Shown: positions 41,834 through 50,573 of the stretch, piece after piece
How the letters are laid out: every line of letters starts with the position of its first letter
How positions within the stretch are numbered: position 1 is the first letter of the stretch
Origin: Gordonia terrae
GTDB lineage: Bacteria; Actinomycetota; Actinomycetes; Mycobacteriales; Mycobacteriaceae
Length of the DNA stretch: 64,000 bases
Direction: 5' to 3'
NCBI RefSeq assembly: GCF_001698225.1
Contig: NZ_CP016594.1
Coordinates: 5,456,001 to 5,520,000 of the forward strand
Program-made: the position numbers and the translations under genes
The notes under the pieces: generated by a model
What the model saw: only the letters and a program-made list of their open reading frames with translations
Databases searched by the model: none
Told to the model about the DNA's origin: nothing

Positions 41834-43336
41834 TCACCGTGTTCGGTCGTCGCCGAACAGCTGGGCGATGATGGCCGGCCGACTCGGCTTACCCTGCTCG
41901 GTGACCGGGACGGTGTCGACAATCTCGAGTAGCACGTCGACGGGGTCTGGGATCGACGCACGCAGCTGCACGGAGATCTCCTCGACGGTCAGCGAGGCTG
42001 CGGAATCCAGCACGACGACCGCCCCGAACACCGCATCGGCCCCGTCAGGCGCCGGCACCGCCACCGCGTAGCGAACCTGCGGGAGGTCACACAGCGCCTC
42101 TTGGATGTCGACCGGAAAGACGGAGCCCACGGCCGTGTCACGACGGTCGTCAGCGCGACCCCGCACGAGCAGATAACCCTCGTCGTCGACCATCCCGACG
42201 TCGCCGGTGGCGAACCACCCGTCGTCGGTGAACCCGGAGTGCGGTGGCGCAACGCTGTATCCGTGGGCCTGTGCCGGTGTCCGGACATGGATGGCGCCCT
42301 CTTCCAGCGGCGGGCAGAGCCGCCCATCGCTCGCCCTGATCTGCAGTTCTGTCGACGGCAGCGGTCGTCCCGAGGTACCGAGACGGGGCGAGTCGACGAC
42401 GTAGTCCGGGCCGGAGAGCATGCTGATCACGCCGAATTCGCTTGCTCCATAGGGATTGACGAGTATCGGTCGGCCAGCCAGCCGTAGTAGCCGACGCCGT
42501 AGCGACGGCGCCGCGTCCGCACCGACGTGACTGATTCCGACGACGGAGGACAGGTCTGCTTCGGCGAGGTCGACACTGTCCAGGAGTTCGACGAGGAGCG
42601 GTTCGACCAGCGCGAGGTGGGTGATCCGCGCGTCGACGATCGTCTGCAGGACCGACATCGGTGTGAACTCGTTCTGCAGATACACATGTCCCCCGCCGAG
42701 AAGAACTGTGTCGACCAGTGTCTGGGCGATGTAGGCCAACGGAGTGCAGACCAGTTGGCGCCTGCCCGGCGTCGGGCCGAGGTCGACCAGCCGACGGTAC
42801 TCTCCCTGTGTCCGGACACTGGCCTTGGAGACTCCGGTTGTGCCTCCGGTGGCGACCAGAACGCATTCGTCGTCGGACGAGATGGTCACGACTCCCGGCT
42901 CGGCCGCCTCGGCTGTCAGCAGATTCGGCAGTCCGGGAACTCCCCCGACCGCAAGCACATTCAGATCCGCGGCACCCGCGATCGATGGTGCGGTGTCCGG
43001 GAAGACGATCACCGCGTCCGCGCCGATGCGCGACAGGAACACCCTCAATCTCGCGGGTGACCCCGCATCGGGGCAGTACACGGTGGCCGCGCCGAGAACC
43101 GACGCGGCGTACCGAGCCGCGATCGCCTCACCGGTCACCGGCGCGACGAGTGCGACGCGATGTCCCTGTCGGACACCGTGAGTGGACAGAGCACCCACGA
43201 GACCCTGAATGAGCTCGAGGAGCTCGCGCCCGGTGAAGCGCCTGCGGTCGTCGACCAGGACCACATCGTCCGAGTCGCGGCGGAGCCGGTGCACGATGTC
43301 GTCCAGGTAGGTCGCGAAGCCCTCGGCGTCGGCCAT
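41834..43336 (-). CDS. AMP-dependent acyl/aryl-CoA ligase
   Basis: 500 residues from ATG 43334-43336 behind AAAGGAG. Motifs are VATGGTTGVSKASVRTQ (phosphate loop), NPYGASEFGVIS, GDVGMVDDEGYLLVRGRADD and the C-terminal TEQGKPSRPAI with the catalytic Lys. The adenylation domain is shorter than average and the hinge region differs from the ligase at 14991, so the substrate is different. No carrier protein or ketosynthase is nearby. It stands alone and converges with the MFS gene. Confidence 0.88.
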   Translation of the reverse strand: MADAEGFATYLDDIVHRLRRDSDDVVLVDDRRRFTGRELLELIQGLVGALSTHGVRQGHRVALVAPVTGEAIAARYAASVLGAATVYCPDAGSPARLRVFLSRIGADAVIVFPDTAPSIAGAADLNVLAVGGVPGLPNLLTAEAAEPGVVTISSDDECVLVATGGTTGVSKASVRTQGEYRRLVDLGPTPGRRQLVCTPLAYIAQTLVDTVLLGGGHVYLQNEFTPMSVLQTIVDARITHLALVEPLLVELLDSVDLAEADLSSVVGISHVGADAAPSLRRRLLRLAGRPILVNPYGASEFGVISMLSGPDYVVDSPRLGTSGRPLPSTELQIRASDGRLCPPLEEGAIHVRTPAQAHGYSVAPPHSGFTDDGWFATGDVGMVDDEGYLLVRGRADDRRDTAVGSVFPVDIQEALCDLPQVRYAVAVPAPDGADAVFGAVVVLDSAASLTVEEISVQLRASIPDPVDVLLEIVDTVPVTEQGKPSRPAIIAQLFGDDRTR

Positions 43337-43403
43337 ACAGGTGGCTCCTTTGCGGTGATGTCGTCGCCGGAGTGTCGCACGGTGTGCTCCGTCGTCTCAC
43401 GTG

Positions 43404-43717
43404 TCAGCGAATGATGTTGTGCGGGACGAGGGGTCCGATGTCGAGCGGGGGCAGCACCCGGACTCCGACCATGATCCCGTCGCACAGCAGGGCGGTCGGC
43501 GCGGCCGTGGTGCAGACGTAGTTCGAACGCTTGTCCCAACTGTCGCAGTAACCCTCGAAGCAATAGGTCAACCCATCGGCGGACTTGCTCCACGGGGCGT
43601 CTGGGGCTTGGGCACGTTCACCGGCTCGGCACCGGCGACGCCGACCCCGAGGGTGGCTCCACCCGCGGTGAGGAGAGCGATGGCGGCGGCCTTGGCGAGT
43701 GTTGGCGGGGTCTTCAT
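43404..43717 (-). pseudogene. Small secreted Cys-rich protein interrupted by a -1 frameshift
   Basis: From ATG 43715-43717 frame one encodes a clean signal peptide, MKTPPTLAKAAAIALLTAGG and onward to a VAGAEP cleavage region, but ends at a TGA at about 43568 after 49 residues. The neighbouring frame continues without stop to 43404 and reads APDAPWSKSADGLTYCFEGY with four Cys downstream. Joining them needs a -1 shift, or one extra base in a C-rich stretch near 43600. The combined length is about 104 residues. The protein would be exported. Either the gene is broken or the consensus has lost one base. Confidence 0.6.
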
Positions 43718-43939
43718 CTGTAGTCCTGTCATCCGGGGATCGGTGAGACAAGCATGCTGCTCCCCTCCGTCAGCAATCGTCTGCGCAATGACGTAGGTTT
43801 CGGTGCCATCGTGCGCGACGAGTCCCCCTCTGCGCGCGGCTCAGCGTGCGACGGATCTGAAGTGCGGATGCGCCGCACCGTGGTGCCATACGATGCCGAC
43901 CAGGCATATCACCGTTCCACCCCACAGATTCGGAGCAGC

Positions 43940-44806
43940 ATGCGACTCGGACTCCACGCTCTGGGCATCGGCACCGGAGCGCGCCGCGACATCATCGACG
44001 CCGTTGCCCACCATGCCGAGACGCGCGGCTTCCGCACATTGTGGTGCGGGGAGCACGTGGTGATGGTCGATGACCCGGCCTCGCCGTACCCGTACACCCC
44101 GGACAAGAGAATCGCGGTCCCCGCCGAGGCCGACTGGCTCGACCCGACGATCGCGCTCTCGTTCGCCGCCGCGGTCACCGACACGATCCGCCTCGCCACC
44201 GGGGTGCTGCTCCTTCCCGAACACAACCCCGTCATCGTGGCCAAACAGGCCGCCTCACTCGACCGTCTGAGCGGCGGACGACTGACCCTCGGTGTCGGAG
44301 TCGGTTGGTCCCGTGAAGAATTCGACGCGTTGGGAGTCCCATTCGAGCAGCGCGGAGCCCGGGCCGACTCCTACGCGGACGCGATGCGTGTGCTCTGGCG
44401 CGACGAGGTCGCCTCCTACCACTCGGAATTCGTCGCCTTCGAGAACATCCGGGTGAATCCGAGACCGGCGGCCGGCCACATTCCGTTCGTCGTGGGCGGC
44501 AACAGCGATCGCGCTCTGCGCCGTGTCGTCGGCTGGGGTGATGGCTGGTACGGGTTCAACCTCGACGACGTCGACGCGGTGGCCGATCGGATCAACACGA
44601 TCGAGCGGCTGTGTTCCGAGAAGGGTCGTGACCGCACCGAGCTCGATGTCGCGGTCGCTCTTCGTGATCCCCATCCCGCGGATCGCGACCGACTCGCTGC
44701 TCTCGGCGTCGACGAACTCGTGCTCGTGGAGTCACCGCCTGCGGAGGCCGACGCGGTCCCCGGGTGGTTGGACGAGCTGGTGAGCCGCTGGGGCGTCGAG
44801 GACTAA
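43940..44806 (+). CDS. LLM-class F420-dependent oxidoreductase
   Basis: 288 residues from ATG 43940 with CGGAGC upstream; the frame extends upstream to 43754 without conserved sequence. Family features are MRLGLHALGIGTGARRDIID, FRTLWCGEHVVM, TIRLATGVLLLPEHNP, ASLDRLSGGRLTLGVGVGWS and HIPFVVGGNSDRALRR. The pattern is that of F420-dependent TIGR03619-type proteins found in actinobacteria. The reaction is not known. Its stop overlaps the stop of the convergent MFS gene by 3 nt. Confidence 0.9.
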   Translation: MRLGLHALGIGTGARRDIIDAVAHHAETRGFRTLWCGEHVVMVDDPASPYPYTPDKRIAVPAEADWLDPTIALSFAAAVTDTIRLATGVLLLPEHNPVIVAKQAASLDRLSGGRLTLGVGVGWSREEFDALGVPFEQRGARADSYADAMRVLWRDEVASYHSEFVAFENIRVNPRPAAGHIPFVVGGNSDRALRRVVGWGDGWYGFNLDDVDAVADRINTIERLCSEKGRDRTELDVAVALRDPHPADRDRLAALGVDELVLVESPPAEADAVPGWLDELVSRWGVED

Positions 44807-46083
44807 CGCAGCCCCGGGTCCGGTTCCTCACGCAACAGGCGTGCGCGCCCTTTGCGTCGATAGCGATAGATCTGAACGGCCCCGAGTCCCCAGAGCACGA
44901 ACTGCGCCGACATCGCCCAGGTGAACGCCTCGGGCGGATACCCCTGGACACCGTCGGGGGTTCGCCAGTCGAGAATCACACCGATGAGCCCCGCGAGGAT
45001 CAGACTCGCGATGAAACCCGCCTGATTGATGATCCCGGTCGCCGTGCCCGCCCGCGACGCCGGATTGGACGTGCGGCCGACATCGAAACCGATCATCGAC
45101 GCGGGGCCGCCCATCCCACAGACCACCACGAGGAGCACGAGAAGCCAGAACGGCGCACCCCCGGGCCACGCCAGTACCACCGTCCAGGTGGCCGCGATGC
45201 CGGCGAGCACCGCCAACACCACCGTCGATCGATGCCAGGGCCACCGGGTGATGAGCCACGCGAAGATCGGCCCGAAAGCCATGATGGCGAAGACCATGAT
45301 CGTCAGGAGCGAACCCGCCGCAGCGGAACTCACCCCCTGGCCCTCCACGAAGAACGGGTACCCCCACAGCAAACCCAGCACAGTGGCGCTGAAATGCGTC
45401 GAGAAGTGCATCCAGAAACCCAGCCGGGTCCCCGGGTGCTCCCACGATTCGCTGAGACTGCGCCGGATTCCGGCCAACCCGAGCAAGGGTCCCGACACCG
45501 ATCGGGTTGCCGCAGAATCCCGCACGACGAGCGCGGACGCCACGAGCAGGACGACCCCGAGCCCGGCGGTTGCCATGTATGCGCGACTCCATCCCCACGA
45601 GGACAGCGCCCAGGTCATCGGTATGGCGGCCGCGACCGCGCCGAGCTGGCCGAGCACCCCGGTGAGCTGGGTCAACAACGGAACACGTCGCGCCGGGAAC
45701 CAACTCGAGACCAGCCGCAGAACACACACGAAGGTCATGGCATCGCCGACCCCGACGAAGAACCGAGACGAGAGGGCCCACGTGTAGCTGTCCGCAAAGG
45801 CGAAGCTGAGCTGGGCCAGCGAGAGGATCAACGTGCCGGTGAGAAGAACCCGTCGCGGACCGAACCTGTCGACGAGGAGGCCGACCGGTACCTGCATCAA
45901 CGCGTACACCAGCAGCTGGAGCACGACGAACGTCGACAGCTGGGAGGCGCTGATCTCGAAACGCTCAGCCGCCAGCAGACCGGCAACGGCCAATGATGAT
46001 CGCTGCAGCACGGCGACGAAGTAGACCGTGACGCCGACGATCCAGATGATCATCGCCTGCCGCGAACTGGATGACGAGGTCAT
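44803..46083 (-). CDS. MFS transporter
   Basis: 426 residues from ATG 46081-46083. Twelve hydrophobic spans are visible. MQVPVGLLVDRFGPRRVLLT is motif A between spans two and three, and its repeat lies near SNPASRAGTATGIINQAG. RFFVGVGDAMTFVCVLRLVS resembles the hexuronate/nitrate-permease-like group of the superfamily. The exported or imported solute cannot be predicted. It stands alone and converges with the F420-type gene. Confidence 0.88.
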   Translation of the reverse strand: MTSSSSSRQAMIIWIVGVTVYFVAVLQRSSLAVAGLLAAERFEISASQLSTFVVLQLLVYALMQVPVGLLVDRFGPRRVLLTGTLILSLAQLSFAFADSYTWALSSRFFVGVGDAMTFVCVLRLVSSWFPARRVPLLTQLTGVLGQLGAVAAAIPMTWALSSWGWSRAYMATAGLGVVLLVASALVVRDSAATRSVSGPLLGLAGIRRSLSESWEHPGTRLGFWMHFSTHFSATVLGLLWGYPFFVEGQGVSSAAAGSLLTIMVFAIMAFGPIFAWLITRWPWHRSTVVLAVLAGIAATWTVVLAWPGGAPFWLLVLLVVVCGMGGPASMIGFDVGRTSNPASRAGTATGIINQAGFIASLILAGLIGVILDWRTPDGVQGYPPEAFTWAMSAQFVLWGLGAVQIYRYRRKGRARLLREEPDPGLR

Positions 46084-46231
46084 CTCAGCGTCTCACCGAC
46101 GGGCCGGGCCTCAGGAACTCTTTCGATCACCTAACTATTGTCCGACACGCTGCGCTTTCGTTGCGAGCGCCCCGCAGGGTGCGGCCTCGATGCCGGATTC
46201 CGCGACAGATCCCGCACTCTGCAGCGCCTTG

Positions 46232-47281
46232 TCAGCGGTCCGCGCCCGCCGACGCTCCGACCAGTTCGGCGTCATCGGCTTCGTTGCCGAGTGCACCATC
46301 GCTCGGTCCCTCGCGTCGCGTCCGGGCCATTCGAATCAGGAGCAGCGCCAACAGGATTGCGCCCACCCCCGAACCCGCGATGACCGCCCAGCTCACACGT
46401 TCGGCGACACTGCCGGCGGACTGGTTCGACGCGGGAGACGCGGTGTCGCCGGGGGTGGCCGGGGTCAGATTGGTAGACGCGTTGTCGAGGTCCTCGTTGA
46501 TCGAGTTGAGCACGCCCTGGAGTTGCTTGACCCCGGCGTTCACCTTGTCGGTGGCACTCAGGGTGTCTTCCCGCGCCGATGCGAGGCGGTTGAGTCCGGT
46601 GGACAACTGGCCGGCGGCCGTCTGTGCTTGCGTGATCGCGGAGTCGATGCCGGCGGCCGAGGACTCGAGCGACTTCCGCATCGTCGCCAACTCGCCTTGC
46701 AGCGAATCGAGGGAGCCGAGCTGCTCACTGATCTCCCGACTCGAACCCTGAAGCGCTCGGAGCCGTTCGAGGGCGTCCGCCGACCCGGGGGTCCGGGTGT
46801 TCTCGAGGTAACCGATGAGCGGTGTCACCAGTAAATCGAGCTCGGTGACGGAGTTCGAGAGCGAGGACACCTGCCCGAGGACCGCTGACACCGCCAACGC
46901 ACCGTCGTTGACCTGGCGGGTCGCCGACGACACATCCGGAGCATTGCCCAGACCTCGCACCAGCTGGTCCGAGGCGGAGGCGGCGGTGTCGACGGCGTCG
47001 AAGATGTCGCGCGCACTCCCGGTCGCCGTCGCGATGCCGCCGGTCGCGCTGTTCAGGCCCGCGGACATCAGTTGGAACATCATCTTGGCCGACGACACGG
47101 AGTCACCGGCCGCATCGATCTGCTCGGCGGGCGGTCTGGTGTCCTGGGCGTCTGTCGTGTCCGTGGGCAGCGCCAGGTAGACCACCCCGCCGACCAGCAG
47201 CGCCGTCAGCAACACCGCAAGAGCACCCACCGGCATCATCGTCGCCGGGACACGCTTGCTCACAACAGTTTTCACACTCAC
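46232..47281 (-). CDS. Two-span membrane protein with long coiled-coil ectodomain
   Basis: About 349 residues from GTG 47279-47281; starts at 47239 or 47359 are alternatives. An N-terminal span (MMPVGALAVLLTALLVGGVV) and a C-terminal span (AVIAGSGVGAILLALLLIRM) flank roughly 250 residues of Ser/Ala/Leu-rich helical sequence, for example LRALQGSSREISEQLGSLDS and MRKSLESSAAGIDSAITQAQ. The pattern resembles the extracellular stalk of YhgE/Pip or ESX-type membrane proteins, but no family is certain. A Thr/Ser/Pro-rich linker precedes the last span. It is transcribed alone. Confidence 0.72.
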   Translation of the reverse strand: MSVKTVVSKRVPATMMPVGALAVLLTALLVGGVVYLALPTDTTDAQDTRPPAEQIDAAGDSVSSAKMMFQLMSAGLNSATGGIATATGSARDIFDAVDTAASASDQLVRGLGNAPDVSSATRQVNDGALAVSAVLGQVSSLSNSVTELDLLVTPLIGYLENTRTPGSADALERLRALQGSSREISEQLGSLDSLQGELATMRKSLESSAAGIDSAITQAQTAAGQLSTGLNRLASAREDTLSATDKVNAGVKQLQGVLNSINEDLDNASTNLTPATPGDTASPASNQSAGSVAERVSWAVIAGSGVGAILLALLLIRMARTRREGPSDGALGNEADDAELVGASAGADR

Positions 47282-47431
47282 AACGCCGACCGATCCGAAC
47301 TCCACCACGACTCTCGTGGACACGTCCCGGACGCACGGTACCCGGCCGACCGCCGGCATCCCTCATCGAGAAGCACCGGGCGGCGCGATTATCAGCGAGT
47401 TCTCACCCCACACTCAGCGGAAGCGGCGAGC

Positions 47432-47459
47432 TACCCCCGCGCCATGTCCACGAACCGGG
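47432..47459. repeat. Left 28-bp direct repeat copying the dnaB 3' end
   Basis: These 28 bases are identical to 48342-48369, the last eight codons plus stop of dnaB (starting CTACCCCCGCGCCATG). The copy here is outside any gene. Bases beyond either side do not match, so the boundaries are sharp. Confidence 0.92.
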
Positions 47460-48341
47460 ACATGCCAGAACTTCGGCATTACGAAGATGTCGGTACCGTC
47501 TCGTAGCTTCTCGGCATGACTACACGCGACTGGCTGGTGGCCATTCCCGCACTAATTGCGGCACTCTCGCCGTTCCTCCACGCTGAACCTGGTTCGCGAG
47601 TGGCTCGGCGCCAAGACGCGAGGATTCGCACGCTATCAGAACAAGCAGAGACAATCGGCCTTCGGACCGCCGTTCGGCAAACTCTGCAGTCCGAGGCCAA
47701 CGATCTGATCGCCTGGGAAGCGGCCCGTCGGAAGTATCCTTCCCGAGGTGGGTTCTGGCCCGCGTACCTGATGTTCGTAGTCTTCGCGATCGCCTACCTT
47801 GGACTCTCGTTTGCAGGACTGATGGGCAACACATCGCTGGAAATACTCACCTGGACAATGTGGGCAGGACTGCTTTTCTCAGTCGTGGCGCTACTTCGCG
47901 TTGTCCTGCGGACGGCCGCAGAAACCACCCGGGTGCGTCTGTGCAAAGCAACCGATATGGGAGACATTGACTTCATCGATCCGCTGTTCTCGACTCGTCG
48001 AACGATGATTAACGCTTTTAAGTTGCCTCGTTACCGAGACGAAGAAATCGCTGCATCGGCGACCACCGTGATCCTCCGGCGCGCACACCTACGACAGCTT
48101 CGGGACGACGGCGTTGACACTGCGACCATGGAGCTCATCCAGACTTCACTTCCCGCACTCAGCGATTACGACCGCTGGACAGCAATGGCGCCGAGGATCG
48201 GATGCTCGGCTATCAATGCGACTATCCGGGAATTGAACCGGTCGTAAAACCCGACCATCGTCGAGGGCCCGACGCTGCGGCACTTGAGGCGGCCACAAGG
48301 CACGTAGTCCTCGAGCTGAAAGCCAGCCTCACTTCGGCCTC
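47460..48341. mobile_element. Probable integrated or residual element at the dnaB 3' end
   Basis: The segment between the two 28-bp repeats is 882 bp, visibly richer in A and T than its surroundings, and contains one gene (47516-48247). Integration at the 3' end of a conserved gene with restoration of its last codons is the usual product of site-specific recombination by an integrase. No integrase is encoded inside, so it is either a deleted remnant or a passenger mobilised by an integrase elsewhere. That is inference from the repeat structure. Confidence 0.65.
47516..48247 (+). CDS. Uncharacterised membrane protein carried by the dnaB-3'-end insert
   Basis: 243 residues from ATG 47516. A hydrophobic N-terminus (WLVAIPALIAALSPFL), a charged segment, then two spans at about 81-103 (WPAYLMFVVFAIAYLGLSF) and 108-131 (EILTWTMWAGLLFSVVALLR), and a soluble C-terminal 110 residues with RRTMINAFKLPRYRDEEI. 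No family is recognised. Codon use is less GC-biased than the neighbours, in line with recent transfer. As the only gene of the element it may give a selectable trait such as phage defence, which is speculation. Confidence 0.75.
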   Translation: MTTRDWLVAIPALIAALSPFLHAEPGSRVARRQDARIRTLSEQAETIGLRTAVRQTLQSEANDLIAWEAARRKYPSRGGFWPAYLMFVVFAIAYLGLSFAGLMGNTSLEILTWTMWAGLLFSVVALLRVVLRTAAETTRVRLCKATDMGDIDFIDPLFSTRRTMINAFKLPRYRDEEIAASATTVILRRAHLRQLRDDGVDTATMELIQTSLPALSDYDRWTAMAPRIGCSAINATIRELNRS

Positions 48342-48369
48342 CTACCCCCGCGCCATGTCCACGAACCGG
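48342..48369. repeat. Right 28-bp direct repeat, the native dnaB 3' end
   Basis: Identical to 47432-47459. It encodes the last eight residues (RFVDMARG) and stop of dnaB on the minus strand, so this is the functional copy that keeps the gene intact. Confidence 0.92.
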
Positions 48370-50573
48370 CTCAGGTGCAGCTGGTGTGCGACGGTGATCG
48401 TGGCGGTCGGGCCGTTACGGTGCTTGCCGACGATGATGTCGGCCTCGCCGGCGCGCGGGTCGTCGCGCTCGATGGAATCGGGACGGTGCAGCAGGATGAC
48501 CATGTCGGCGTCCTGCTCCAGTGAACCGGACTCGCGGAGGTCCGACACCTGGGGTTTCTTGTCGGTACGTTGCTCCGGACCACGGTTCAGCTGACTGATC
48601 GCGATCACCGGGACCTCGAGTTCCTTGGCCAGCAGCTTCAGCTGACGGGAGAACTCCGACACCTCCTGCTGGCGGGACTCCACCTTCTTGCCCGAGGTCA
48701 TCAGCTGCATGTAGTCCACCGCAACGACTTTCAGGTCGTGGCGCTGTTTGAGACGCCGCGCCTTGGCGCGGATCTCCATCATCGTGAGGTTGGGCGAGTC
48801 ATCGATGAAGAACGGCGCCTCCGAGATTTCCCCCATCCGGCGGGCGAGGCGGGTCCAGTCGTCGTCGCTCATCGTGCCGGCACGCATGTCGGCGAGCTTG
48901 ATCTTCGCTTCCGCCGACAACAGACGCATGACGATCTCGGTCTTGCTCATCTCCAGCGAGAACATGGCGGCGGTCAGGCCGTGGCCGATCGCCGCGGAGC
49001 GCAGGAAGTCCATGGCGAGCGTCGAATTGTGGGTCGGGACCATCGCCTCGCCCGCGAGGTACAGGTGTTCGGCGTTGTCGACCTGGACGCAGCGCACGGG
49101 AACCGGGTCGACGGGGCGGACGGCGACGACGCGCCGGACACCGGCCCGCCTGCGCAGCTCTTTGTGCCGAATCGCCTTGTGGTGCACGGTGAACACGTCA
49201 TCGTCGGCGTCGACGCGCAACCAACCGGTGGCCGACCGCTTGTAGTTGAATCCGAGTCCGGCCACGAGATCGGCGACGACGGCCGTCATGTGCCGGGTCG
49301 CGGCCGGGACGGTGATCCAGCCGTCGTCGTCGACCGAGGCACGGGCGTCGAGCAACCCTGCGAGCAGGGCCCGGCGCTGCGCGATCGAACCGCGCAGGTA
49401 CTCGTACGGGATGCGCCCACCGAGGTCGGCCATCAGCGTCATGACGTCGACCGGGCCCTCCGCGTCGATCCGCATGCTGATCTCGGGATCGTCGAAGGCC
49501 ATCCCGGCCAGCGCCGCCACCGTGTAGGGGCCGTAGGCGAAACGCTTGCGCGGCAACTCGAGCGGCGCGGTGTTGCGCACGACAGCGCAGCCGACGTGTG
49601 CCCGCAGACCGGCTGTGGTGACAACGCGGCGTTTGCCGTCGATCTCGGCCGCCCACTGGTGCTGCTCGTCCGCGACGATCATCGCGCCGTCGCTGAATTC
49701 GATTTCGTAGCAAGGGCGTTCGGTCATCACCTCGGTGGCGGCGACAACCCGGGTGGGTCGGCCGTGCGCATCGAGGAGATGATCGCCGACCCCCACCTTG
49801 CCCATCGTTGTCCACCCGGCGGGCGTCGGCAGCGGGGTGTCGAGCGCGAGTGCCTTTCCGACACCCGGACGGGCCGCGACAATGATCATCTGGCCGGGGT
49901 GCAGGCCGTTGGTGAGCTTGTCGAAGTCGGCGAACCCCGTCGGGACGCCCAGCGAGATGCCGCCCCGCGATGCGATGGAGTCGATCTCGTCCATCGTCGG
50001 CTGCAGCAGATCCTCGAGGGGGACGTAGTCCTCCGCGGTGCGCTTCTCGGTGACCTCGTACACCTCGGCCTGGGCCCGGTCGACCACCTCGGCGACGTCC
50101 TGGCCGTCGGCACCGGCGTAGCCGTACTGGACGATGCGGGTGCCGGCCTCCACGAGTCGCCGCAGCAGCGCCTTCTCCGCGACGATCTCCGCGTAATAAC
50201 CGGCATTGGCGGCAGTGGGCACCGTCGAGATCAGCGTGTGCAGATAGGGCGCACCACCGATCCGTTTGAGTTCGCCCGCGCGCTCGAGTTCCGCGGCGAC
50301 CGTGACGGCGTCGGCGGGCTCACCCTTCGAGTACAGCGTGAGGACCGCTTCGAACACCGCCTGGTGAGCGGGACGGTAGAAGTCGTTGGTACGGATCTTC
50401 TCGACGACGTCGGCGACCGCATCCTTGGACAGCAGCATGCCGCCGAGCACCGACTGCTCGGCGGCCAGATCCTGCGGGGGCTGCCGGCCGAAGTCCTCCG
50501 CGGGGATCTCTTCTTCTCCCCGTGCTCGGCCTCCGGCGGCGGGGCCGCGCCCGCGGTCATCCACAACAGCCAC
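48342..50573 (-). CDS. dnaB: Replicative DNA helicase DnaB, intein-containing
   Basis: 743 residues from GTG 50571-50573 with GAGAGG upstream; a longer frame to 50942 is not coding. The N-terminal domain begins at about residue 30 (RQPPQDLAAEQSVLGGMLLS) and the RecA-like domain at about 205 (LGVPTGFADFDKL). Walker A, AARPGVGK at 233-240, is split by a 276-residue intein (241-516); the extein resumes STLAMDFLRSAAIGHG. Walker B is VVAVDYMQLM, and SQLNRGPEQR carries the arginine-finger region. The extein is 467 residues, the normal length for actinobacteria. The last 28 bp are duplicated at 47432. It unwinds the replication fork. Confidence 0.97.
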   Translation of the reverse strand: MAVVDDRGRGPAAGGRARGEEEIPAEDFGRQPPQDLAAEQSVLGGMLLSKDAVADVVEKIRTNDFYRPAHQAVFEAVLTLYSKGEPADAVTVAAELERAGELKRIGGAPYLHTLISTVPTAANAGYYAEIVAEKALLRRLVEAGTRIVQYGYAGADGQDVAEVVDRAQAEVYEVTEKRTAEDYVPLEDLLQPTMDEIDSIASRGGISLGVPTGFADFDKLTNGLHPGQMIIVAARPGVGKALALDTPLPTPAGWTTMGKVGVGDHLLDAHGRPTRVVAATEVMTERPCYEIEFSDGAMIVADEQHQWAAEIDGKRRVVTTAGLRAHVGCAVVRNTAPLELPRKRFAYGPYTVAALAGMAFDDPEISMRIDAEGPVDVMTLMADLGGRIPYEYLRGSIAQRRALLAGLLDARASVDDDGWITVPAATRHMTAVVADLVAGLGFNYKRSATGWLRVDADDDVFTVHHKAIRHKELRRRAGVRRVVAVRPVDPVPVRCVQVDNAEHLYLAGEAMVPTHNSTLAMDFLRSAAIGHGLTAAMFSLEMSKTEIVMRLLSAEAKIKLADMRAGTMSDDDWTRLARRMGEISEAPFFIDDSPNLTMMEIRAKARRLKQRHDLKVVAVDYMQLMTSGKKVESRQQEVSEFSRQLKLLAKELEVPVIAISQLNRGPEQRTDKKPQVSDLRESGSLEQDADMVILLHRPDSIERDDPRAGEADIIVGKHRNGPTATITVAHQLHLSRFVDMARG
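49026..49853 (-). other. Class 3 intein in DnaB (residues 241-516)
   Basis: The insert begins ALALDTPLPTPAGWTTMGKV and ends AMVPTHN before Ser of the extein. Position 1 is Ala, not Cys or Ser. The class 3 triplet is complete: Trp67 in block B (VADEQHQW), Cys255 in block F (VPVRCVQVDN) and Thr274 in block G (VPTHN), with His65 and His275/Asn276 in their usual places. One degenerate LAGLIDADG motif (LLAGLLDARASVDDDG, 163-178) remains, so the homing endonuclease is probably inactive. 276 residues lie between mini- and full-length inteins. Confidence 0.93.
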
